Source: Phenylobacterium sp. (GTDB taxonomy: Bacteria; Pseudomonadota; Alphaproteobacteria; Caulobacterales; Caulobacteraceae). From it: a stretch of DNA of 59,419 nucleotides. A program made the position numbers and the translations under genes. The notes beneath the pieces are model-generated. The model searched no databases. It was given only the letters and a program-made list of their open reading frames with translations, and had not been told where the DNA came from. Where the stretch lies: assembly GCF_030697925.1 (NCBI RefSeq), contig NZ_JAUYOJ010000130.1:1-59419 (forward strand), given 5' to 3'. Positions 36,241-44,548 of this stretch are shown here, one piece after another; the stretch's first letter is position 1; each line of letters begins with the position of its first letter.

Positions 36241-36321
36241 CCCCGCGAAAGCGGGGACCCAGGTTGTTTTCGTTCTTCCGGCGCTGACAACAAAAACGCC
36301 TGGGTCCCCGCTTTCGCGGGG
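36241..36321. repeat. Perfect long inverted repeat (CCCCGCGAAAGCGGGG family)
   Basis: 23-base arms at 36241-36263 and 36299-36321 are perfect reverse complements, and each arm itself contains the CCCCGC-GAAA-GCGGGG hairpin. Related core sequence forms the hairpin after ruvB (51995-52026). It separates yebC from the convergent LysR gene and may terminate both. Confidence 0.85.
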
Positions 36322-36344
36322 AAGAACGGAATTGGAGGTGGGGC

Positions 36345-37247
36345 CTAGCCTCGCCCCGGCGGCGCGGGGGCCTTGGCTGCTTCCTCCGTCAGCCAGTCGC
36401 GGAACGCCGCCACCGCCGGCTTGACCTCCTTCGACGGCGTCAGGAACCAGAACCGCGAGGGTGTGGGCGCGAAGCCCAGCGGCGCGGCCAGCCGCCCGGC
36501 GGCGATGTCGCCGGCCACATAGATCCAGGGGCTCAGGCCCACCCCCATGCCGGCGGCGGCGGCCTCCAGCACATAGAAGACGTGCTCGAACTCCTGGACT
36601 TCCGGCGCCTGCGGCAGGGTGATCCCCGAATTGTTCTCCCACTCGCTCCAAGCGGTCTGGCGGGTGCCGGTGGTCAGCCGGGTCAGCCCCTCCAGCCCGG
36701 TGGGCCCGCCGCCCACCAGTTGCGGCGCCGTCACCGGCCCGGTGAAGTTCTCCAGGAAGGCCATGGCGTGGGCGCCGGCGATCGGCGCGGTCTCGTTCAC
36801 CCGGATCGCCGCGTCGAACCGCTCGCGGGCGAAGTCCACCGAGGCGTAGGACTCGGTCACCCTCACCCGCACGGCCGGATGGCGCGCGTGGAAGGCCGGC
36901 AGGCGCGGGATCAGCCAGCGAATGGCCAGGGTGCCGACGCAGGACAGGTGCAGCTCCTCGTGGGCGGCGGCCTTGAGGTCGGTCAGGGTCCGCTCCACCT
37001 GGTCGAAGGCGCCCGACAGGGACGCCGCCAGCCGCTGGCCCGCCTCGGTCAGCTTCAGCCGGTGGCGTGGTCCCTGCGTGAGTTCGAGCCCGACCGCCTC
37101 CTCCAGGCTGCGGATCTGGCGGCTCACCGCCCCGTGGGTGACGCACAGCTCGTCGGCGGCCAGCGTCATGCGCCCGCGCCGCGCGAAGGCCTCGAAGGCG
37201 CGCAGGGCGGTCAGCGGCGGCAGCGAACGCTTTTCCAGCAGCCTCAT
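36345..37247 (-). CDS. LysR-family regulator, GcvA-like
   Basis: 300 residues. N-terminal winged helix-turn-helix (LTALRAFEAFARRGRMTLAA, VTHGAVSRQIRSLE), then a periplasmic-binding-like effector domain with GVGLSPWIYVAGDIA near the C-terminus, as in GcvA-type regulators. It is divergent from the P450 gene, and a 7-7-7 inverted repeat lies in the 102-base gap immediately upstream of its start. The effector is unknown. Confidence 0.92.
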   Translation of the reverse strand: MRLLEKRSLPPLTALRAFEAFARRGRMTLAADELCVTHGAVSRQIRSLEEAVGLELTQGPRHRLKLTEAGQRLAASLSGAFDQVERTLTDLKAAAHEELHLSCVGTLAIRWLIPRLPAFHARHPAVRVRVTESYASVDFARERFDAAIRVNETAPIAGAHAMAFLENFTGPVTAPQLVGGGPTGLEGLTRLTTGTRQTAWSEWENNSGITLPQAPEVQEFEHVFYVLEAAAAGMGVGLSPWIYVAGDIAAGRLAAPLGFAPTPSRFWFLTPSKEVKPAVAAFRDWLTEEAAKAPAPPGRG

Positions 37248-37248
37248 C

Positions 37249-37269
37249 CTTGTGATCTCACCTCACAAG
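37249..37269. promoter_or_regulatory. Probable LysR-box between lysR-type gene and P450
   Basis: CTTGTGA-TCTCACC-TCACAAG, two 7-base arms with a 7-base spacer, beginning one base beyond the LysR start codon. Such interrupted dyads (T-N11-A) are LysR binding sites; it is placed to control both divergent genes. Confidence 0.65.
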
Positions 37270-37349
37270 CATACCGCGGTTATATCGTTTGGTGCAACGC
37301 AGCACGTCGCCCATCCTGACGGCGTCGAAAGGCTCGCAAGACCAACGCC

Positions 37350-38774
37350 ATGACGGATATCAACCTCGCCCTCGATCGCCCCTTCGCCCAGGAACCGTCG
37401 TCGCCACGCGCGCCTCCCACGCGTTTCCGGCCCGCCGCGCCGGATCAGCCAGAGACCTGGCCGAGCCTCTACGACGTGTTCCTGGGCGAAACCTCGCGCA
37501 ATCCCCTGGTCGGCTGGCCGCGCGAGACCTTCGACGTCCTGAACCGCAAGACCAAGATCCTGCACCTGACCTATCACGGGATCAGCGACCCGGAGGGGAT
37601 CAAGCGGGTCTTCCTCGACAACGCCGCCAACTACCCCAAGCCCGGCCTGGTCCGGAAGATGGTGGCCCCGGCGCTCGGCGATGGCCTGTTCTCGGCCGAG
37701 GGCGAGCTGTGGCGCGACCAGCGCCGGCTGATGGCTCCGGTCTTCACCCCCGCCGCCCTGGCGGGCTTCAACCCCACCTTCATGGCCGTGGCGCGCCGCA
37801 CCGCCGACCGCTGGGCCATGGGCTCGATCGAGCGGGTCGACATCGCCGCCGAGGCCACCCGCACCACCTTCGAGATCATCGACGAAGCCCTGTTCTCCGG
37901 CCAGGCGGGCCTCAATTTCAAGGACACGGCGCCACATCTCGAGGCGCTGATTGCGGCCACCGGCGAGTACCGCCTGGGCGTGCTGTTCGGCATGCCCTGG
38001 CTCGACCAGAGCGCCGGCCAGCGCCGCGGCGCCCGGGGCCGCAAGGTGCTGCTGGGCCAGCTCGCCGACTTCATCGCCAGGCGCCAGGCCGCCCCCTCGC
38101 CCAGCGAGGACTTCATGACCCGGCTGCTCGACGCCTTCGCCGAGCGCTACGAGCCCAAGGTCGCCGCCAAGCTCGCCCTGGACAACGCCGCCACCTTCTT
38201 CGTCGCCGGCCACGAGACCACCGCCAACGGCCTGGCCTGGGCCATCTACCTGCTCAGCCGCGACCCCCAAGCCCAGGACTGGGCGCGCGAGGAGGCCCAG
38301 GCCGCCCTGGAGGCCGGCGGCTCGCCGGCCGAGATCCTCGCCCGCCTGCCCTATCTACGGATGGTCTGGGACGAGACCCTGCGCCTCTACCCCCCGGTGC
38401 CGCGCATGGACCGCCAGGCCTTGGAGGACGACGAGATCTGCGGCCAGCCGGTGCGCAAGGGCGAGATGGTCAGCGTCTGGCCCTGGGTGGTGCATCGCCA
38501 CCGCAAGCTCTGGAACGAGCCCGAGCTGTTCAACCCGGAGAACTTCGACCCCGAGGCCAAGGCCCAGCACCACCGCTTCCAGTACATCCCCTTCGGCGCC
38601 GGCCCGCGCATCTGCATCGGCATGGCCTTCGCCCAGGCCGAGGCCATGCTGATCCTCTCCCATTGGCTGGCCCGGTTCCGCTTCCGGCCGGTCGACGGCC
38701 ACATCGTCACCCCCGTCGCCCACACCACCCTCAGGCCTCAGGGCGGCCTGCCGATGATGGTCGAGCGGGTCTAG
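37350..38774 (+). CDS. Cytochrome P450
   Basis: 474 residues from ATG 37350. Monooxygenase: heme-thiolate motif FGAGPRICIG (Cys422), I-helix AGHETTANGLAW with the oxygen-activating Thr, and the K-helix ExxR in DETLRLYPPVPRM. No N-terminal membrane anchor and no fused reductase, so it depends on separate redox partners, none nearby. Length and motifs fit CYP102/CYP4-like bacterial enzymes that often act on fatty acids or terpenoids. Probably controlled by the divergent LysR gene. Confidence 0.95.
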   Translation: MTDINLALDRPFAQEPSSPRAPPTRFRPAAPDQPETWPSLYDVFLGETSRNPLVGWPRETFDVLNRKTKILHLTYHGISDPEGIKRVFLDNAANYPKPGLVRKMVAPALGDGLFSAEGELWRDQRRLMAPVFTPAALAGFNPTFMAVARRTADRWAMGSIERVDIAAEATRTTFEIIDEALFSGQAGLNFKDTAPHLEALIAATGEYRLGVLFGMPWLDQSAGQRRGARGRKVLLGQLADFIARRQAAPSPSEDFMTRLLDAFAERYEPKVAAKLALDNAATFFVAGHETTANGLAWAIYLLSRDPQAQDWAREEAQAALEAGGSPAEILARLPYLRMVWDETLRLYPPVPRMDRQALEDDEICGQPVRKGEMVSVWPWVVHRHRKLWNEPELFNPENFDPEAKAQHHRFQYIPFGAGPRICIGMAFAQAEAMLILSHWLARFRFRPVDGHIVTPVAHTTLRPQGGLPMMVERV

Positions 38775-38802
38775 GGATTACTTGCGGTGGTGGTCTAGCA
38801 TC

Positions 38803-38835
38803 GTGTTCCTTCTCCCCTTGCGGGAGAAGGAACAC
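38803..38835. terminator. Perfect hairpin after the P450 gene
   Basis: 14-bp perfect stem GTGTTCCTTCTCCC / GGGAGAAGGAACAC with loop CTTGC, 29 bases after the P450 stop. No T-run, so it may be a repeat element rather than an intrinsic terminator. Confidence 0.55.
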
Positions 38836-38892
38836 ACGCTAGCCCTCATCCCCTGCCGTGAAGCTTAACCGCGGCTCGTGCGTTCCAACCCC

Positions 38893-39582
38893 ATGGACTG
38901 GTGGAACCCCGACCTCGTATGGCCCCTGGTGGGCGCGACCATCGCCGGCGGCCTGATCGGCTTCGAGCGCGAATACCGCAGCCGGCCCGCCGGCTTCCGC
39001 ACCCACATCCTGGTCTGCCTGGCCTCGACCCTGCTGATGCTGGCGGCGGTCCATCAGGTGCGCTGGCTCAGCGACACGCCGCACGAGCTGATCCGTATCG
39101 ACCCCGTGCGCATGGCCCACGGCGTCCTCACCGGGATTGGCTTCCTGTGCGGCGGGGTGATCTTCCGCGAAGGTCCCACCGTGCACGGCCTGACCACCGC
39201 GGCCTCGCTGTGGATCACCTCGGCGCTGGGCGTCCTCTACGGCGTCGGCTTCTACGGCCTGGCGATCGGCGGCACGGTCCTGACCCTGGCGGTGCTGGCC
39301 GGCCTGCGCTGGCTGGATTTCCACCTGCCGCATGTCAGCCACGTAGATGTCGCCATCCGCTATCGCCGCGACCAGGCGCCGGGCGAAGCGGCGTTCCGCG
39401 CCCTGATCGGCGAGTTCGGGCTGAAGGGCGAGGTGGTCCGCCAGAACCTGACCTCCGACGGGGTGATGGAGCTGGCCGCCACCGTCAAGGGACCACGGCC
39501 GGCGGCCACCGACCGGCTCGCCCAGCGCCTGAAGGCAGAACCCGGCGTCCTGGCCTTCGACATTGCTCCGCGCCACGAATGA
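38893..39582 (+). CDS. MgtC/SapB family membrane protein
   Basis: 229 residues from ATG 38893 (MDWWNPDLVWPLVG); GTG 38878 would add five residues and neither has a clear ribosome-binding site. N-terminal four-to-five-helix MgtC domain with the signature GGLIGFEREYRSRPAGFRTH and GIGFLCGGVI, then a cytoplasmic domain (about 155-229) with an ACT-like fold. MgtC proteins inhibit ATP synthase and support survival under magnesium or acid stress in some bacteria; here the role is unknown. The gene is alone. Confidence 0.9.
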   Translation: MDWWNPDLVWPLVGATIAGGLIGFEREYRSRPAGFRTHILVCLASTLLMLAAVHQVRWLSDTPHELIRIDPVRMAHGVLTGIGFLCGGVIFREGPTVHGLTTAASLWITSALGVLYGVGFYGLAIGGTVLTLAVLAGLRWLDFHLPHVSHVDVAIRYRRDQAPGEAAFRALIGEFGLKGEVVRQNLTSDGVMELAATVKGPRPAATDRLAQRLKAEPGVLAFDIAPRHE

Positions 39583-39699
39583 GCCGTTTCCCCCCACACG
39601 GGACGGGGCAAGGTTAATTCGCCCGCCGCCGCCTGAAACAGCTTGGCCGCACCACTAGGCGTGAGCGAGATCGCCGCCAGTCTAGGTTGGGTGACGATC

Positions 39700-40314
39700 A
39701 TGAAGACGGTTCTCGGGGCGCTGGCCCTCGCGCTTGCGGTCCTGGCGGGACCCGCCCAGGCCAAGCTCATCACCTTCGACGACCGCACACCGGTCGCCCA
39801 GGCGCTCACCTTCTACGAGGGCCTCGACTGGGAGAACATGAGCACCCTGGGCGCCGTCTGGTACGCCGGCTTCGAGGATACCGGCTTCGGCCATGGGACC
39901 GTCTCGCCGGAGAACGTCGCCTTCAACGCCGGCGGCGACGTGGTGGGCGCGGTGTCGCTGGCCACCGGGACCTTCGACTTCGAGAGCGCCTATTTCACCG
40001 CCGCCTGGATCGACGGCCTGCAGCTGCGCATCCAGGGTTTCAACGACGGGCTTGAACTCTTTTCCCAGGTGCTGAACCTCGACACCGCCGGGCCGACCTT
40101 CTTCGCCGCCGGCTGGGGCGGCCTCGACAAGCTGACCTTCACCACTTGGTACGACGGCTGCTCCTGCAAGGGCCGGCAGTTCGTGATGGACAATCTCAAG
40201 CTCACCTCCGAGGTCCCCGAGCCCTCCACCTGGGCGATGCTGGTCTTAGGCTTCGGCGGAGTCGGCGTCCTGATCCGCGGCGCGCGCCGCCGGGAGCAGA
40301 CCGCGATCGCCTAG
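39700..40314 (+). CDS. PEPxxWA-CTERM sorted exported protein
   Basis: 204 residues from ATG 39700. Signal peptide MKTVLGALALALAVLAGPAQA, a beta-rich body (LITFDDRTPVAQALTFYEGLDWENM...) and C-terminal PEPSTWAMLVLGFGGVGVLI followed by RGARRREQ: the PEPxxWA-CTERM signal (motif, membrane helix, basic tail) that marks surface sorting in alphaproteobacteria. The body recalls PEP-CTERM proteins of unknown, possibly extracellular-matrix, role. No sorting enzyme is encoded nearby. TTAATT precedes the promoter region at 39616. Confidence 0.88.
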   Translation: MKTVLGALALALAVLAGPAQAKLITFDDRTPVAQALTFYEGLDWENMSTLGAVWYAGFEDTGFGHGTVSPENVAFNAGGDVVGAVSLATGTFDFESAYFTAAWIDGLQLRIQGFNDGLELFSQVLNLDTAGPTFFAAGWGGLDKLTFTTWYDGCSCKGRQFVMDNLKLTSEVPEPSTWAMLVLGFGGVGVLIRGARRREQTAIA

Positions 40315-40380
40315 ACGCGCCGGAACTGCCGGGACCGCGAGGTCGTTGTCTCTCCCGAAGCTTCAGGAGAACCCCAGGCC

Positions 40381-40713
40381 ATGGTCGACCAGACGAACAA
40401 CCAACCCACGCCCAAGCCCCGCCGCGCCGCGGCGCTGAAGCAGGCCGCCGCCCCCTTGGTCGGCGCAGCCTCCGACCTCGCCCATGAAGCCAAGGTGGCT
40501 CTGACCGAAAAGGCCAGCGTCCTGCAGGCCAAGGCCCAGGAGGGCTACGGCGTCGCGCGCCAGGAGGCCCGTAAGCGCCTGGGCGAGGCCGAGACCTTCG
40601 TTCAGGAGCGGCCCTACGCCTCGCTCGCCATCGCCGCCTTCGCCGGGTTCTTGATCGGCCACATCATCTCCAACGCCAAGACCAACGTCGTCTATCTCCG
40701 CGACGAGCGCTGA
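40381..40713 (+). CDS. ElaB/YqjD (DUF883)-like membrane-anchored protein
   Basis: 110 residues with ribosome-binding site AGGAGAAC. A soluble, helical N-terminal part rich in Ala/Lys/Glu and a single C-terminal membrane helix in ERPYASLAIAAFAGFLIGHI, matching the YqjD/ElaB pattern. Such proteins bind ribosomes at the inner membrane in enterobacteria. A short basic tail YLRDER follows the helix. Stand-alone gene. Confidence 0.78.
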   Translation: MVDQTNNQPTPKPRRAAALKQAAAPLVGAASDLAHEAKVALTEKASVLQAKAQEGYGVARQEARKRLGEAETFVQERPYASLAIAAFAGFLIGHIISNAKTNVVYLRDER

Positions 40714-40760
40714 CGCCGGCCCTCTAAGAATCTCCGCGGCGGGGTGCTAAAGCCCCGCCT

Positions 40761-41228
40761 ATGAGCGCCATCCGCCTGTGGGCCCTGTCCAGCCACCACT
40801 CCGCCTTCCGCGTCGGCGGCTGGGCCCATCTGCGCCAGAGCGCCGATGGCCTGGCGGGGGCCGCGGGCGGCGCGCGCCACATCACCTCGGAGCGCACGGC
40901 CTTGGCCGGCCTGGCCGCGGCGCTCAAGGATTTGCCCGCCGGCGACCTGGTCGTCCATACGGACAGCGCGATCGTGCTCGGCCCGATCCGCGCCGTGATC
41001 CTGGGCGAGGCCACCGACCCGCCGGAGGCCGATCTCGACCTCTGGGTCCAGGTCCAGACCGCGTTCAAGGGCCGAACCGTGAGCTTCGTCCGCGCGCCCG
41101 TGACGCCGAACACCCCGCAGGCCTTCGCCGCCGCCTGGGCCGAGCTCGCCCGCGACAAGGCCAAGACCCACGGCCCCTTCGCCCACCCGATCCCCAGGCC
41201 CAACCTCGCCAAGGTCCAGGGGCTGTAG
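40761..41228 (+). CDS. RNase H-like domain protein
   Basis: 155 residues. The segment GGARHITSERTALAGLAAAL followed by GDLVVHTDSAIVLG matches the second and third acidic positions of RNase HI-type folds (Glu in the helix, Asp in TDS). The first catalytic Asp strand is not obvious, since the N-terminal strand reads ALSSHHSAFRVGGWA, so activity may be lost or different. The basic-proline C-terminus HPIPRPNLAKVQGL is typical of an accessory tail. Predicted cytoplasmic. Partner unknown. Confidence 0.7.
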   Translation: MSAIRLWALSSHHSAFRVGGWAHLRQSADGLAGAAGGARHITSERTALAGLAAALKDLPAGDLVVHTDSAIVLGPIRAVILGEATDPPEADLDLWVQVQTAFKGRTVSFVRAPVTPNTPQAFAAAWAELARDKAKTHGPFAHPIPRPNLAKVQGL

Positions 41229-41251
41229 CGAGGGCCAACCCAACCTGATCG

Positions 41252-43237
41252 TCACGCCCGTCGCTTGAGGTTCAGCAGGTAGACCTTGCGGTCGAGCGGG
41301 TCCTGATCGGTTCGCGGTCGCGACGGGACAGGCCCGCGGACCGGCTGGTGCTGGTGGAAGGCGGTTTCCAGCACCCCCTCGCCGCGGGTCAGGGTCGGCA
41401 GCTTCTGCTGCAGCTCGTGCACCCTCGCCGCCGGGATCTCGCCCTCCAGCCGACAGGCGGGTCCCCGCATGAGCTGGGTGCGTGGGATGGCGTCCACCTG
41501 GGCCAGGACCGAGAGGATCGCCCCCAGGGTGTCGGCGGGGACCTCCAGCTCGAAACGCTGCATGGGCTCGCAAACCACGACCCCGGCCTGCTTCAGCGCG
41601 GCCATCAGCACCAAGGGCGTCAGATTGCGGAAGTCCCCGGCGGTGCTCGACATGCTCTTGTCGAAGATCGCATGCGAATGGCTCTGCCGCGGCTGGTAGC
41701 CGGAGTGGGTCATGGTCACCACGCAATCGGTGACCGCCCAGCCGTGCAGGCCCTGGGCCAGAGTCTTGAACACCGTCTCATCCACGGCCCGGTGGAAGGC
41801 GTGCGGGATCGAGCCGAACTCCACCTCCAGCCGGAAGGTGACGCCGGAATCGATCGGCGCCGGATCGATCCGCAGGCCCACCGTGGCCAGGAATGGATTG
41901 GAGCCTTCGCGCAGCACCTCCACGGCGCAGCCGGTCCCGACCGGCCGCTCGACGCAGATGGTCGTGGTCTCGCGGAATTCGACCTCGACGCCGTACTCGC
42001 TGGCCAGGGTCTCCTGGATGACCTCCTTCTGCACCTCGCCATAGAGCGAGACGTAGATCTCCTGGCGGATGTCGTCCTGCCGCAGGTTGATCAGCGGGTC
42101 CTGCTCGGCGAGCTGGACCAGGGCGCCCAGCAGGGCGCCGCGCTCCGCCGCCTGGCGCGGAACGATCACCGTCTCCAGGGTCGGCGGCGCGAAATGGCGC
42201 TGGGCCGAGCCCGCTCGCGGCAGGCCGATCGCGTCGCCGATCTCGATGTCGCCCAGGCCCCATAGCTTGCCGATCTGGCCGGCGGCGAGAATTTCGCGCT
42301 TCACCGCGCCGCCCCGGTCGAAGACCCCGATGGCGGTGACCTTGGCCGCCTTGCCCCGGCCGAAGGTCAGGCGGTCCCGCGTCCGCAGGGTTCCGGAGAA
42401 CATGCGGACAAAGGCGATCTTCTCGCCCGCCGGCCCGCGCTCGACCTTGAACACAGCGCCGGAGACCGGGCCGTCCACGTCGGCGCGCGCCCGTGGCAGC
42501 AGCCGGGCCGCCCCCGCCATCAGCGGCTCGACCCCGGCGCCGGTGATCGCCGAGCCGAAATAGACCGGGTGGACCAGGGCCCGCCGGACCTGGGTGGCCA
42601 GCCCTCTGCGGAGCCGGCCAGGCGAGATGAAGCTTCCACCTTCCAGATAGGCGGCCAGCATGAGGTCGTCCTGGTCGGCCAGTCGCTCGACGAGGCGCGC
42701 CCTGAACCTGGGGTCCTCGATGTCGAACGGGGTGAAACCGGCGTCCCGCCCGCCGAGATCGCGGGCCGATCCCATGGCGACGATCGCCGGGGTCAGCCGC
42801 TCGGAAATCGCCCGCAGGACCGCCTGGTCCTGAGCCCCGCGGCGGTCGATCTTGTTGACGAAGATCAGCGTCGGAATCGTCAGCCGCTGCAGGGTCCGCA
42901 TCAGGACGCGAGTCTGGGCCTGCACCCCTTCCACGGCCGAGATCACCAGCACCGCGCCGTCCAGCACGGCCAGCACCCGCTCCACCTCGGCGATGAAGTC
43001 CGGGTGGCCGGGCGTGTCGATCAGGTTGACCGCGACGTCGCCCACCACGAAGGAGGCGACGGCGGTCTTGATGGTGATCCCGCGTCGCCGCTCCTGATCC
43101 AGGGAGTCGGTCTGGGTGTCGCCGTCGTCAACGCTGCCGATCGCCGCTATGGCGCCGGCCTCGTAGAGCAGTCGTTCGGTGAGGCTAGTCTTGCCGGCGT
43201 CTACGTGCGCCAGAATCCCCAAGTTGAGCGTGGGCAT
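41252..43237 (-). CDS. Tet(M/O)/OtrA-like ribosomal protection GTPase
   Basis: 661 residues, an EF-G-derived translation factor. G1 AHVDAGKTS near the N-terminus, RRRGITIKTAVASF (G2), DTPGHPDF (G3) and NKIDRRG (G4). The opening LNLGILAHVDAGKTSLTERL and GAIAAIGSVDDGDTQTDSL resembles Tet(M)/OtrA rather than EF-G, and the C-terminal domains IV-V follow (TMTHSGYQPRQSHSHAIF). Ribosomal protection proteins release tetracycline from the ribosome; chromosomal homologues may have another role. No mobile element or resistance partner is adjacent. Confidence 0.88.
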   Translation of the reverse strand: MPTLNLGILAHVDAGKTSLTERLLYEAGAIAAIGSVDDGDTQTDSLDQERRRGITIKTAVASFVVGDVAVNLIDTPGHPDFIAEVERVLAVLDGAVLVISAVEGVQAQTRVLMRTLQRLTIPTLIFVNKIDRRGAQDQAVLRAISERLTPAIVAMGSARDLGGRDAGFTPFDIEDPRFRARLVERLADQDDLMLAAYLEGGSFISPGRLRRGLATQVRRALVHPVYFGSAITGAGVEPLMAGAARLLPRARADVDGPVSGAVFKVERGPAGEKIAFVRMFSGTLRTRDRLTFGRGKAAKVTAIGVFDRGGAVKREILAAGQIGKLWGLGDIEIGDAIGLPRAGSAQRHFAPPTLETVIVPRQAAERGALLGALVQLAEQDPLINLRQDDIRQEIYVSLYGEVQKEVIQETLASEYGVEVEFRETTTICVERPVGTGCAVEVLREGSNPFLATVGLRIDPAPIDSGVTFRLEVEFGSIPHAFHRAVDETVFKTLAQGLHGWAVTDCVVTMTHSGYQPRQSHSHAIFDKSMSSTAGDFRNLTPLVLMAALKQAGVVVCEPMQRFELEVPADTLGAILSVLAQVDAIPRTQLMRGPACRLEGEIPAARVHELQQKLPTLTRGEGVLETAFHQHQPVRGPVPSRPRTDQDPLDRKVYLLNLKRRA

Positions 43238-43406
43238 AGAGCTTCAAATCCTGTCGATAAGAGGAATCTCCTTTCGCGATGGACATGAAGCTTCGGCGCA
43301 CAGGGCTCTCCGGGATCGGTTGTTCGGACACTCAGGACAACAGATGCCTGGCCCCCTGGCAACCGGGCCCTGGCGCAAACCTCGGCCTTGGGTAGGAATA
43401 GGCGCC

Positions 43407-44135
43407 GTGAGTGACCCTGCCGCCATAGTCGCCCTGCTGGCGCCCTTCCGCCCGGCGGCCGGACCCTTCGTGGTCGGGGTCACCGGCTCGGTGGCGGTGG
43501 GCAAGAGCACCTTCGCCCAGGCGCTGAAGGTGGCCTTCGAGGCGAGCGCGCAGCGCGTGGAGCTCGTCTGCACCGACGGCTTCCTGCGGTCCAACGCCCG
43601 GCTGGAGGAGCTGGGCCTCACCGTCCAGAAGGGCTTCCCCGCCAGCTACGACCACGCCGCCCTGCGCGCCGCCCTGGAGGGCGTCCGCCACGCGCCCACC
43701 CGTTTCCCCGGCTACAGCCACGTGACCTACGACGTCGACGAGGCGCTGGCCCGCGAGGTCGCCCCGCCCGACGTGCTGGTCATCGAGGGCCTGGCCCTGC
43801 GCCATCCCCTGACCGGCCCGCCCGGCCTGCTGGACGCCTTGGTCTATCTGGAGGCCGACGAGGCCGACCTGGAGCGCTGGTTCGTCGCCCGCTTCATGGG
43901 CCTCTGGGACCTGGCCGAGCATGACCCGACATCCTTCTACGCCCGCTTCCGGTCCATGAGCCGCCCGGAGGCGCAGGCCTTCGGCAAGATGGTGTGGGAG
44001 CGCATCAACCTGCCCAACCTGCGCGACCACATCGCCCCGGCCCGCGCCCTCGCCGACCTGGTGGTCCGCAAGGCGGGCGATCATGCTATCGCAGGCGTCG
44101 AGACGCCCTACGTGACGGGACAACTGGATGTATAG
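43407..44135 (+). CDS. coaA: Pantothenate kinase, type I
   Basis: 242 residues from GTG 43407 (VSDPAAIVALLAPFRPA), chosen because an earlier frame runs through the divergent leader. ATP P-loop GVTGSVAVGKST, TDGFLRSNARLEELG, KGFPASYDHAALRAAL, FPGYSHVTYDVDEALA and VIEGLALRHP follow the CoaA pattern, with ERINLPNLRDHIAPARALADLV near the C-terminus. Catalyses the first step of coenzyme A synthesis. Shorter than the 316-residue E. coli enzyme at both ends. It overlaps the next gene by 8 bases. Confidence 0.85.
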   Translation: MSDPAAIVALLAPFRPAAGPFVVGVTGSVAVGKSTFAQALKVAFEASAQRVELVCTDGFLRSNARLEELGLTVQKGFPASYDHAALRAALEGVRHAPTRFPGYSHVTYDVDEALAREVAPPDVLVIEGLALRHPLTGPPGLLDALVYLEADEADLERWFVARFMGLWDLAEHDPTSFYARFRSMSRPEAQAFGKMVWERINLPNLRDHIAPARALADLVVRKAGDHAIAGVETPYVTGQLDV

Positions 44136-44493
44136 GGGCATTGCCTTGGGGGCCATCGCCGTCATGGCGGTCGGAGCTTGTCAGTCGACACACGGGCCTC
44201 GTACGGCGGACGCCTGCGTAGCACTCGATCCGAGGCCCTGGCGCGCCCTGACTCAGCTCCCCACCGGCGCCGAAGCGATGCGCCAGATCGCGGCGCGGCG
44301 CTCTTCAATTCCGAATCCGCCCAGCTATGACCGCGAGCGCTGGTACGATCTGCCGAATGGCGAGGTCATGCTCTGTCGCTCCGACCGAGCAGATTGCGTC
44401 GGTGAGTCGTGGCGGTTCGCCCCAACCGAAGGCGGCGAGCCGACTATCACCAATACTGACGCCTGGGTTTGTGTCGCGGACGAGCTGAGATAG
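44128..44493 (+). CDS. Small lipoprotein of unknown function
   Basis: 121 residues, MYRGIALGAIAVMAVGACQS with lipobox AVGAC. Mature part has cysteines in DACVALDP, VMLCRSDRADCVGE and AWVCVADE, and a WRFAPTEGGEP segment. Overlaps the pantothenate kinase gene by 8 bases. Less GC-rich codons than neighbours. No named domain recognised. Confidence 0.7.
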   Translation: MYRGIALGAIAVMAVGACQSTHGPRTADACVALDPRPWRALTQLPTGAEAMRQIAARRSSIPNPPSYDRERWYDLPNGEVMLCRSDRADCVGESWRFAPTEGGEPTITNTDAWVCVADELR

Positions 44494-44548
44494 CCCGCCA
44501 CCGCATATATACCAGCTATCCTGCCGCCCTACCCTGATCGGAGCCCCC

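Noticed and set aside
43238..43406. Possible riboswitch upstream of the pantothenate kinase gene
   Set aside because: Some GC-rich pairing (e.g. CAACCGGGCC) but no recognisable conserved core of any known class.
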